This document shows positions 52,847-63,000 of a stretch of DNA of 64,000 bases, piece after piece. Within the stretch, counting starts at the first letter, position 1. Each line of letters begins with the position of its first letter. The notes under the pieces were generated by a model, which did no database searches, had not been told where the DNA came from, and was given only the letters and a program-made list of their open reading frames with translations. The DNA comes from Lewinellaceae bacterium (GTDB lineage: Bacteria; Bacteroidota; Bacteroidia; Chitinophagales; Saprospiraceae). The position numbers and the translations under genes were made by a program. The stretch covers positions 859,501-923,500 of the forward strand of contig JACJYE010000001.1 of assembly GCA_020636255.1 (NCBI GenBank), given 5' to 3'.

Positions 52847-53884
52847 TTATAGGTATCTCCTCACCCACACCCTGCAACCTTCCGTGCAGTTGGTGCAGAT
52901 GTCGATCTGGCTGCGCCCCTGGAGCAGCTGTTGCCGGAAAGTTTTATAAGGAGCCCCAAACCAGAGCTCGGAAAAGCGCTGCTGCTTCAGGTCGCCCAGG
53001 CGGTGGGTGGCGTCTTTGTCAAAACAGCAGGGCACGACCAGCCCGTCCCAGGTGATGACGCAGGAGTGCCAGAGCTTCCAGCAGTAGTTGAGCAGCCTGT
53101 TCTTCACCCGGTAGGTGCCGTCGGCCTGGCGTTGGTAGCGGGCGTACGTTTCGTTGAGCGGGATGAGCGGGTTCCCGTTCTGATAGTCGTAAACCTGGGC
53201 CGTTTTGAGTTTCACTTCATCGACGCCGATTTCGCGGGCCAGCCGGTATATTTCCGGTATCTGGTGCTCATTGGGGCGTACGACCAGGAACTGGAAGATG
53301 ATGTGCGGCGTTCGTGACTTCAGTTGCCGTTTGGCCTCTACGAGGTTGCGGGCGCCCTGGAGCACCACTTCGAGCTTACCCTCCCTGCGATATTGTTCGT
53401 AAACATCCTGCGTTGTGCCATCTACGGAGATAATGAGCCTGGAGAGGCCCGATTCGACGGTTTTGCGGGCGTTTTCCCGGCTCAGGAAGTGGCCGTTGGT
53501 GGAGGTAATGGTGTACAGGCCTTTGTCGTGAGCATAACGCACCATTTCCAGGAAGCCTGGGTTGATGTAGGGTTCGCCCTGGAAGTAGAAAATGAGAAAA
53601 AGCAGTTTGCGGTGCAACTCGTCGATAACCTGCCTGAAAAAATCCGCTTTCAGGTTGCCGGTAGGGCGGGTGAAAGCGCGCAGGCCGCTGGGGCATTCCG
53701 GGCATCGGAGGTTACAGGCCGTCGTCGGCTCGATGGAAATAGTGACGGGCAGGCCCCACTGTACGGGTTTGCCGAGCCATCGCGTCAGGTAAAAGGAAGC
53801 CGTAAGCTTAATGGCGTTCCAGAAGCGCGGCAGGCGGATCTTACTCAGCAGGCAAAGGGCATCGTTGAACTTGTTGTTCAGCAT
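52847..53884 (-). CDS. Radical SAM/SPASM-domain protein
   Basis: The 345-residue protein has the radical SAM motif C57-N-L-R-C61-P-E-C64 (EPTTACNLRCPECPSG). The C-terminal SPASM region carries cysteines in LNYCWKLWHSCVITWDG, VVPCCFDKDATHRLGDL and DICTNCTEGCRVW for auxiliary Fe-S clusters. Such enzymes modify peptides or act on cell-surface precursors. There is no short precursor peptide gene nearby, so the substrate is unknown. It ends a minus-strand run that begins with the T9SS trio, separated from the OmpA gene by 66 bases. Confidence 0.9.
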   Translation of the reverse strand: MLNNKFNDALCLLSKIRLPRFWNAIKLTASFYLTRWLGKPVQWGLPVTISIEPTTACNLRCPECPSGLRAFTRPTGNLKADFFRQVIDELHRKLLFLIFYFQGEPYINPGFLEMVRYAHDKGLYTITSTNGHFLSRENARKTVESGLSRLIISVDGTTQDVYEQYRREGKLEVVLQGARNLVEAKRQLKSRTPHIIFQFLVVRPNEHQIPEIYRLAREIGVDEVKLKTAQVYDYQNGNPLIPLNETYARYQRQADGTYRVKNRLLNYCWKLWHSCVITWDGLVVPCCFDKDATHRLGDLKQQRFSELWFGAPYKTFRQQLLQGRSQIDICTNCTEGCRVWVRRYL

Positions 53885-53950
53885 AACGCAGCATGAAACG
53901 TTTTTTTTGCTCGCCGTATTTCCGGTATCCGGGCCGCGAGGCAGGTCTGC

Positions 53951-55993
53951 TCACCGCTTTTCTTCTCCTCCGAATTCCCCCGCGCCAAAATCGATGGGTT
54001 CGTTCATCCGGGTGACCTTGACCTCGGTGCGCCGGTTGTATTCGTATTCTTCGTCGGTACACGTTACGCCTTCCGCACAGTTGCAGTGGTTGAGCGGGAA
54101 GGCCTCGCCATAGCCAAAGGCTTTGATGCGCCGGGGGTCTACTCCCCTGCTGACCAGGAACTGCCGCGCCGATTCCGCCCGATCGAGGGAGAGCTTCTGG
54201 TTGAATTCCTCGGAGCCGATACAGTCGGTATGGGAGATCAGCTCGATCTCCATGCTGGGATAGGAGGCCATGAGGCGGGCCAGGTCTTCCAGGTCGCGCG
54301 CCTCGCCCGACCGGATAGCCGATTTGCCGAAGTCGTAGTGGATGTTGCGCAGCAAAATGACCGACCCTTCGCGGATGGGCTGGCTGATGCTTGCCGTCGA
54401 CTCCGGTTCCATTTCCAGGACGACGGCAAAGGAGCGCTTGCCGCGCAGGTTAACCGTCGATATATGGGTCGTATCGCTCAAATAACCTGCCTGCTGGCCG
54501 ATGATCGTGAAATCGCAGCCGATCTCGATACAGGCTTCAAAGGTGCCGTTGATCGTCGTGCGGGCCGTTTCTTCTTCACCCGTGCAATGGTTGATGATGC
54601 GGACCACGGCATTGGGTATGCGCTTGTGGTAAGGTATGCTTTCCACCAGGCCGCCGAGCGACATGCAGTTGTTGGGCGCCAGGCCGATCTCCACAGGCCT
54701 CTTGAAGACGTTGTCCGCCGGGATGTATTCTACTTCCCGGGTGGTGTAGCCCTGTTTGGAGGCGAGCAGCAGGTATTCCCGGGCATCGTTCATCAGGGCA
54801 TAGGCTTCGCCCCGGTTGTTGGTCGTGTATTTGGGTTCGCCGAGGCCTTCTTCGTTTTTGCGCACCCGCCGGAAGACCATCTTCTCCCCTTCGCTCTCCG
54901 CAGGCATCAGCTCCAGCTCGTACAGGTCCTCTTCGAGCCCTGCCCCGGTGTCGTCTTTTTCGAAAACGCGAATGGAAGCGCCCTGTAGCTGCCGGCCGGT
55001 GCTTTCGTCATATATGGCCAGCACGATGCTCGACATCTCGGGAAAGGTGACGCCCTGTATGCCTTCAGGGGCTTCGAACATATATATATCGTCCTTTCCA
55101 AAACCTCCGGGGCGGTTGGACGAAAAATAGCCCACATTGCCGTCGGGGTTGAGAATGATGCCCAGGTCATCGGCCTTGGAGTTGAAGGGTTCGCCGAGGT
55201 TGATCACCTCGCCCCATTCGGGATTGCCGATGTCGATCATGAAGAGGTCGAAGCCGCCATAGCCTTTATGGCCGGTGGAAGCGAAAAAGAGCGTGCCGCT
55301 TTCGTGGATAAAAGGGAAGGCCTCATCGCCGGAGGTATTGATGCGGCTGCCCATATTGATGGGTTCCGACCACTGGCTGCCTTGCTTGAGGGACACCCAG
55401 ATGTCGAAGCCGCCCTGGCCGCCGGGCCGGTCGGATGCGAAATACAGCTTTTTACCGTCCAGAGAAAGGGAAGGGTGCATGCAGTTGTATTCAGTGCTGT
55501 TGAAAGGCAGCTCCTGCACGTTCTCCCAGTCGAAGCGCCCTCGTTGTGCTTCGTAAATATTCATGCGGACCTTGCCCTTGGAGTCGGCCTTCTGCCGGCC
55601 CTGGTTCAGGTTGTTGCGCGTGAAATACATGATATTCCCACGGCGGTTGAAAGACACCGGCCCTTCGTGCCGCTCAGAGTTGATCTGCAGGGAAAAAGGC
55701 GCCGGCTTCATGGGCTGGCCGTTGGGGTCCAGTTCGGCATAAAAAAGCTCAAAAAACGTTTCGCCGATCTCTGCGTCTACCGGCCCGCTTTTGCGGCGGG
55801 AGGAGACGAAAACGATGCCGTTGGCGTAAAACACGGGTGAGAACTCCAATGCCGGTGTGTTCAGGCTGGCAAGGTTGTTCAGCTCTACCGACTTATTCAG
55901 GCCCGTAGCCTTGTGCAGATGGGAACGAGAGCCCGGCTGCTGGGCAGGCAGACAAAACGGCAAAAGGCATAGTATATAAACGAACCAACGCAT
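53951..55993 (-). CDS. OmpA-family protein with PD40 propeller (T9SS-associated, SprE/PorE-like layout)
   Basis: The 680-residue protein starts at the ATG at 55993, giving the signal peptide MRWFVYILCLLPFCLPAQQ. An extension upstream would overlap the SprF-like gene with random sequence. The order is: WD40-like PD40 repeats (LSLDGKKLYFASDRPGGQGG; NVGYFSSNRPGGFGKDDIYM), two carboxypeptidase-regulatory-like domains, and a C-terminal OmpA domain (NIHYDFGKSAIRSGEARDLE ... EYNRRTEVKV). The OmpA domain should bind peptidoglycan while the propeller contacts outer-membrane partners. It is the third gene of a type B cargo, PorP/SprF and OmpA set. Confidence 0.92.
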   Translation of the reverse strand: MRWFVYILCLLPFCLPAQQPGSRSHLHKATGLNKSVELNNLASLNTPALEFSPVFYANGIVFVSSRRKSGPVDAEIGETFFELFYAELDPNGQPMKPAPFSLQINSERHEGPVSFNRRGNIMYFTRNNLNQGRQKADSKGKVRMNIYEAQRGRFDWENVQELPFNSTEYNCMHPSLSLDGKKLYFASDRPGGQGGFDIWVSLKQGSQWSEPINMGSRINTSGDEAFPFIHESGTLFFASTGHKGYGGFDLFMIDIGNPEWGEVINLGEPFNSKADDLGIILNPDGNVGYFSSNRPGGFGKDDIYMFEAPEGIQGVTFPEMSSIVLAIYDESTGRQLQGASIRVFEKDDTGAGLEEDLYELELMPAESEGEKMVFRRVRKNEEGLGEPKYTTNNRGEAYALMNDAREYLLLASKQGYTTREVEYIPADNVFKRPVEIGLAPNNCMSLGGLVESIPYHKRIPNAVVRIINHCTGEEETARTTINGTFEACIEIGCDFTIIGQQAGYLSDTTHISTVNLRGKRSFAVVLEMEPESTASISQPIREGSVILLRNIHYDFGKSAIRSGEARDLEDLARLMASYPSMEIELISHTDCIGSEEFNQKLSLDRAESARQFLVSRGVDPRRIKAFGYGEAFPLNHCNCAEGVTCTDEEYEYNRRTEVKVTRMNEPIDFGAGEFGGEEKR

Positions 55994-56051
55994 AGAACAG
56001 CGATTTTTCCGCAACGTATCCTTCCCAAGGTAGCAAACCTGGCGGACTTTT

Positions 56052-57029
56052 TTATCGACGGGAACCGCTACTACCGAAGAAGCGCGGGTTTTCGAAGATC
56101 TCGCCTTCCGGTTCTCCGCCGATAATATAGTGGATAAAAGCTTCCACACTTCCGCTGTTGTAGTCGCGCAGGTCGGTCAGAGAATAGTCGTACGACAGGC
56201 CGAACAGGATGTTCTTGCTGGCCTGGGCCGCTATGTTCAGCGATACCGATTCCCCGATCGGGTTGGCTTTCGAGCCACCGACACGGTAGGAAGCGCCGGT
56301 CGTGAACTTGTTCATGAAAGTGACGCTCACATTCAGGTCGGCATCGAAGGGCGCACCCTGCACATACTTCAACAGGATATGAGGCTGCATTTTGATGTCG
56401 TCGCCTTTCAACGGGATCACAAAACCCGTCATCCCATAGAAGTGCGTGACTTCCTTTGTCAGCGTGCCGCCGGCATCCGACAGGTCGATGCTGTTGGCCA
56501 GCAGGCGGGGCGCCGAAAAGCCGAAGTAGAAGTTCTCCGTATTATAGAAAGCGCCGAAGCCGAAGTTGGGCACGAAACGGCTCTGAAAACCAACGGGTAT
56601 GGCCGTGTCGGTTTCCTTGGGTTGCGTAGCCCGCACCTCGTCGAAGTTGACGCGTATCATACGCATCGAAGCAGAAAGGCCGAAGCCGAGGTAGCCGTTG
56701 CCCAGGGGAAAGCGGTAGGCATAATCCCCTTCCAGCGTATACCTTTCGGTGACCCCTATCGACTGCCGGATGACGCTGGCGCCTACTCCCAGTTTTTTGC
56801 TGTCGAGAGCAGCCATGTTAAAGGTGATCAGCTGCGCCTGCGGTGCGCCGTCCAGCCCGATCCACTGGTTGCGGGCCATGGCCGTAATGCGGGTGCCGCC
56901 CGTGCTGCCGGCATAGGCAGGGTTGTACCCCAGTTTGTAGTGCATGAACTGGGTGAACTGCTCATCCTGCTGGCCGAAGGCCAACACCGTGAAGAAAAGC
57001 AGGGATATGAGGGTAAAAACTTTTTTCAT
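56052..57029 (-). CDS. PorP/SprF-family type IX secretion outer-membrane protein
   Basis: The 325-residue protein has a signal peptide (MKKVFTLISLLFFTVLAFGQ) and the family start QDEQFTQFMHYKLGYNPAYAG, followed by strands of an outer-membrane barrel. PorP/SprF proteins are needed for secretion or surface attachment of the type B cargo encoded next to them. The upstream gene encodes exactly such a cargo. It is 70 bases from the cargo stop, an interval that contains a 9-bp hairpin. Confidence 0.94.
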   Translation of the reverse strand: MKKVFTLISLLFFTVLAFGQQDEQFTQFMHYKLGYNPAYAGSTGGTRITAMARNQWIGLDGAPQAQLITFNMAALDSKKLGVGASVIRQSIGVTERYTLEGDYAYRFPLGNGYLGFGLSASMRMIRVNFDEVRATQPKETDTAIPVGFQSRFVPNFGFGAFYNTENFYFGFSAPRLLANSIDLSDAGGTLTKEVTHFYGMTGFVIPLKGDDIKMQPHILLKYVQGAPFDADLNVSVTFMNKFTTGASYRVGGSKANPIGESVSLNIAAQASKNILFGLSYDYSLTDLRDYNSGSVEAFIHYIIGGEPEGEIFENPRFFGSSGSRR

Positions 57030-57054
57030 GGATCCTTTTTTTGAGCTTTGGGCC

Positions 57055-57087
57055 GGAGGTTGCAGGCTGTCGGGCCCCGCAACCTCC
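57055..57087. terminator. Hairpin between the giant adhesin and the PorP/SprF gene
   Basis: GGAGGTTGC (57055-57063) and GCAACCTCC (57079-57087) form a perfect 9-bp stem with a 15-base GC-rich loop. No U-tract follows on the minus strand, so partial termination or transcript processing is more likely than full stop. Confidence 0.45.
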
Positions 57088-57099
57088 GTGAATTCGATT

Positions 57100-60000
57100 T
57101 TATCGCTGGATCAGCAAATACCCGTTTGCTGGCGGGTGGCCTTCGCCGAAATAGATGATATAGAAATAGGTGTCCGCAGGGAGGCCCTCCCCGTTGAATG
57201 TGCCATCCCAGTTGTTGTGGTAGGGCTGGGTCGAGCGGAAGACCTCATCACCCCAGCGGTTGAAAATGAGCACCTGGCTGTGCGGGAAATCCCCGACGTT
57301 CAGCAGGCACGGTATCGTAAACACATCGTTGATGCCATCCCCGTTCGGCGTGATGATGTTGGGGGCAATGCACTGGGCATCTTCCCCGACAAAAAGCTTT
57401 ACCTGCGCCGTCGAGCATTCGCAGCCGTCGCTGCACACCTCGTAGGCCAGCCGGTCCTCTCCGATGAAGTTGACGTCGGGCAGATAGGAGAACGTGCTGT
57501 CGCCGGTTACCCGTGCCGTGCCGTGCTGCGGGCCATCGAGTATGGTGATATACGAATTTTGGGGGATATCATCATTGGCCAGCACGTTGACCTCCGTTTC
57601 GACTGCAAACTCGATAGAGGCTATGTCATTGGCAGCCACCGGGTTTTCCTGGTAGTTGACGACGACTGTGTCGCGCGAAGACGCGCCGCAGTATCCGTCA
57701 TCGAGGGTCCAGATGAAGATGTTGTCGCCCACTTTCAGGTTGGAAACAGCCGTGCGCATGCTGTCGCGGCTGGAGAACAGGATAGCCCCGTCGGGCGAAG
57801 ACCATCGCCCGAAGCTGCCTTCGGCAGGCTCTTTGGCCGACAGCTCGGCATCGCCGTCGTCATTGCAGAACAGCTGGTCGAGGCCGGCGTAGGGGTCATT
57901 GTCGGAAATAGTGATAAAGACGTCGTCTTCCCGGATGCCGCATTCGCTGTGCACCGTCCAGGTAAAGACGTAGATATTGCCCGGGGCTACCCCGGCGCCG
58001 GATATGGTGGTCGCGGGGTCGAGCTCATCGTCGATCACGATATTGAAATCGGCCTGTACGTCCGATTGCGACCATTCTCCCATACCTTGAACAGGGTTGG
58101 CCGCCGCCAGCCGGATGGTATCGCCGGCACAGAGCAGTTGGTCGTCGCCGGCGCCGGCGCCTTCCGGCACCTTTATCTGCACGAAAACCGTATCGACGCT
58201 GAAGTTTACACAGGCCCCACTCGACAGCGACCAGGAGAAGGCATAGGTGTTGCCACCCAAAAGGCCTTCTACGGCGGTGGCCGGCGCCTGCGGTTCGAGG
58301 ATCTCGACACCGGCTGTGTCGCCACCGGCCTGAGCCCATTGGCCGGTACTGAGCGCCGGCGGGTTGCCTGCCAGCTCGGCTACATCGCCGATGCAGAAAG
58401 CGGTGTCCAGGCCGGCAAAAGCATCTTCGTCAGGAATGGTACTGAGGGTGGCCGTCGTCGGCAAAGAGGGGTCGGAAATACAGTCGTTCAGGTTCGCTTC
58501 CACGCTGAAAGTATACTGCCCGCCCGGGAAGCCCGTAAAATCGGACAAAAGGTAGTTCAGGCTTTGCGTGACGCCTACCGTATCGCCATTGTAATACCAT
58601 ACGTAGGAAGCGCCGGACGTGGCCGATGCCGGTGATACGGACAAGGCCAGGGCCGTGCCGGGCGTGCTGATACATACCGGCCCGCTATTGGAAACCAGCG
58701 GCGTGTTGGGCTTTTCATTGACCACCACGTTTACGGACGTGGGGGCGGAAGTACAGCCGTTCCTCATGGCCACCAGGGTATAGGTGCCGCTGTGCAGCAT
58801 GGGGTCGGCGGCGGCGATCACCGGGTTTTGCAGGGAGGACGTAAAGGGCCCCACCCATTGGTAAGCAGAACCCGCAGGCGCCGAGCCGAACAACTGCAGC
58901 GCTTCTCCTTCGCAGACGGGGCTATTGCTCGTAGCCACGGCTGTAGGGATGGGGTTGATGGTAACCGGCAGCATGGCGGAGGTGTCCGAGTTGCACCCGT
59001 TGAGGGTAACGAAAACGCGGTATGGCCCGCTGTCGTCGGTCGACAGGTTGGACAGCGACAGCCTTTCCATGGAGGTCATTACCATGCCGCCTGGCGTCAC
59101 CCAATTGTAGGTGATGCCATTGCCCGAGTAGGGGTTGATCGACAAAATAATATCGTCGCCGGTGCAGAAAGGCGGCATCGTGGTGGCATCCAGCACGGGC
59201 ATCGGCGGGGTTGCCGGTGCATTTCTGGTATTGACGAGTGTGGCCGCTGGCGCCGACCGGCAGCCGTCGCCGGTGAACACAACGAGCTGATAGTTGCCGT
59301 TGTTGGCTGCAGTCGCATTAGGTATGACGGCAACGCTGTCGATAGACATATAGGCGCCAGGCCCCGTCCATTGGTAGGTGTAGGAACCATCGTCGGGCGG
59401 GAAGAGGGTGGCCTGCAGGTTAATATCCGTGGGGCCGTCGAGGCATGCCGGCGCATCATTGCTTATCGCTGCGATATTGACGCTCGGCAGCACGGTAACA
59501 TACATCGAGGCCGTATCCATACAGCCTTGCTGCGTTTTGACCTTTACCTTATAAGTACCCTGGTGATCCATGGTGACGTTGTTGATCACCGGGTTCTGGG
59601 CCACGGAAGTATAACCGTTGGGGCCCGTCCATTGATAGGTGGCATTGGCCAGCGTGGGCGAGGCGAACAGCTTCAGCTGCGTATTGACGCACACTTCCGG
59701 CGGGTCGGCGCTCACCATGGCTTCGGGCACTTCGTTGATCACCACGTTGACGGTATTGGAGGGGTCGGAATCGCAGCCGAATTTTTTGGTATACACATAC
59801 CAGGGCCCTTCGTAATCATTGGTGGCGTTGGGCAGCAGGAACAGGTTGGTCGTCGTCGTGAACTCGCTCAGGTTGGGCCGCACCCAGTGGTAGGTGCTGG
59901 CCCCGGTGGGCAAGGTTTTGAGTATTAGGGTCTCACCTTCACAAATGCCGGCCACGCCCGATTCGATCGTGAGCACCGGTGTTTGCGGCTTGGGCAGCAG

Positions 60001-63000
60001 GTTGACCACCGTGAAATCGGGCTGAGAGCTACAGCCGTTTTTGGTAACGACCAGCTGGTAGACCCCTGCATTGGCCAGCGTCGACTCGTCGATAACAGTG
60101 GGGAACTGGCTGGTGGATGAAAAACCACTCGGGCCCGTCCACAAGTAAGTGACACCTGTAACAAAGGTGCCCAGAAGGATCGGGGCTCCTTCGCACTGCG
60201 TGATCTCATCGTCGTTGACAATGGCCACGGGGCGGTTGGTGACGTTGATCGCCACCGGCAGAGAGGGTTCGGAAACACAGCCGTTGGCCTCGATGGTCAG
60301 GTAATATTGTTGGGTGCCCGGCTGGTGCGGGCCCGGTACGACGTATTGCGGTACGTTGGTCGTGGCCACCAGGTTGCCCGGCGGCAGCCCGCGATACCAG
60401 CGGTAGATGGCATTGTTGAGCGTCACCGAAGCATTCATGACGATATCGTCGTCATTACAGACGTTCAGGCTGGTATTGATGGCAGGGGTCAGCGGGAGGT
60501 TGGTAATGGTCACGTTGACGACCTCTTCGGCCACACAACCCGTCAGGCCCGTGATCTGTAAGACATAGGCTCCGGCATTACCGGCGGATACATTGGGGAT
60601 TACGGGGTTCTGCTGGGTGGATATCAGCAGGCCATTCGGATTGTACCAGCGGTAGGTATACACCACGCCCCCCTGCGCTACCGGCGGGTTGGCGAACAGG
60701 TACAGGGTGTCGCCGCCACAGATGCCCGGGCTGAATGTCGGGGCCGGCGGTTCCGCTTCGATGCGGATGGGCTTGGTACAGGTAGAGGTATTGCCCGAAC
60801 CGTCGACCACTGTGAGCGTCGCCATCACCGTGGTGCCGGCCTGCTCGCAGGTAAAGGTATTGGGGCTGAGGAACATCGTATCGATCAGGCAGTTGTCATA
60901 ACTGCCGGCATCGAATTCCATCACGCTCACTGTATCGACTTCAAGGCCGGAAGGGTTGATCTCTACGATAGTCGCCTGGCACAGCGCTACCGGGGGCTCG
61001 TTGTCGATGACGAACACGCTGAAGCTGCAGGTATCCTGGTTCCCCTGGTCGTCGGCCGTCACGTAGGATACGACGGTCTCCCCCACGTTGAACTCATGGG
61101 TAGGGGTAATGGCCGGCGGCGCCATTTGCGTATACGCGATGCTGGTAGCTCCGGTGGCAAAATAGTATGGCGTGATCTCGCGGTAGCTGAGCGTAGCGAA
61201 GATGTAACTGATGCTGTCCACCTCGCCGTCGGCATTCACTACTCCCATGCCGCAGGGGTTGATGCCATCGCCGGGCAGGCCCGGCGGCACCTGTATGGGG
61301 TTGGGCTCAATGAGGAATTCCACGACGCCGTCGGCGGCCCACACATTGAAAGTGTCGGCGAGAATAGGGAGGGAGACCTGCCCGGCGCTGCCACAGGCTG
61401 CCGCCCCTACAGGCGTGCCGCCTACCAGAGCGCCGCTATCGCCAAAAACGCGCACAAAAGCGCCGTTGGAGCTGAAATCGCCCCTGATATCCAGCGTCAG
61501 CGTCACGACGCCTACGGCGTTGGCGGCTACGTTTTGAAAGGTATAGGTTTTGGCATTGGCGACGAAATCATTCAGGTTGGGGTCTTCCGTGAAGGTAAGC
61601 CAGGCGCTGGCGGTATCCAGCGGCATGCTTACTTCGTAAGTGCCGGCTACCCCGCAGTTGTCGGTCACACCTTCCGGGAAAGGCAGGGACACCATGGACG
61701 TACAGGAGCCGGGGTCGAGCCCGACACTGATGTCGGACGGACAATCAAGAATGGGCGGCTCCCGGTCTTCGACCGTCACTTTGTAGGTGCAGCTGTCCTG
61801 GTTGCCGGCGCAGTCCGATACGTAATAAGTAATGGTGTTCTCTCCCAGCGGCAGCGGCACATCGGTAGGCCCTACCGGTGATACCGATACTGCGGCTCCG
61901 TTGTTGATGCGGTACTGGTAGTGCAGTTGGGCAAAGTCGCGCACCTGGAAAGCCAGGTTGGCCTCTACCCTGCTATCCGGCGAACAGATATCGTTGACGG
62001 CGAAACTGCCGGAAAGGGTAGGTTGAATATTGGGAACCAGGCTGATGCTGACGGCGCCGTCCAGCGCCCAGGTGTTGATCTTGGCGGCCGGTATGGTGAG
62101 CGTCGTGTCCGAATCGCTGCATTGGGCCAGCGAACGGCCGGTGCGGCCCAGCAGGCTGCCGTCTTCGCCCAGCACGCGGAAGTATTCGGTCATGCCTTCT
62201 GCATCGGCATTGCGCAGTATGATCGTTAAGGTGGCGTCGCCGGCGGCGTTGACCGGCAGCGGGTTCGCTACTGTGAACTCCAGGTATACCGGGTCAACCG
62301 GCGTAACGCCCTCCTGTCCGGGAGCGGCGCCCGAGGTCAGGGTGGCCATCCTGTCGATGCTCTCGGTGAGCAGGCTGGCGGCGCACTCTTCTTCCACCAG
62401 TGGCGGCAGCAAGGTGAACAAGGCCTCGCACTGAGCCGGGTCTGATGCGACAACTATATCCTCAGGGCATTGCATGATGGCCGGCGGCGTATTGTCGATG
62501 ACGATAAAAATGGCCGAAGTGGTATCCGCATTGCCACAGCGGTCCAGGACGACAAAGTCGACGGCCTGCATCACAATGGTGTCGCTGGGCGCAGGGCACA
62601 CCAGTGCCGGCATACTTACGAGGGTATCGGTGCCGGCCTTGTAGGCCTTCCATTCCAGCTCGTCATCCAGCGCGCAGTTGTCGCTGGCCGTTGCGCCGCC
62701 ATGGCTGTTGATCCAGTTGCTGAACTCCTGAGCGATGTCCATGCCGGCCATACAGGTGATCACTTTGTCGGTGGCCTGGGCGCCCAGCACCGGCGCGATG
62801 GTGTCGATCACGGTTATGCGCTGGATGAGCTGGGTTTCATTGCCGCAGGAATCGGTGACGGCCCAGGCGCGCTCAATGATGAACTCGTACTGGCACAGGC
62901 CTGGTATGATCGTTTCGGGGCCCATGGAATAGGACAGGCTGTCGTCGCAGTTGTCCATGAGCATGGTAGGCACGCCAGTGATCATCAGGTCGTTCTCCTG

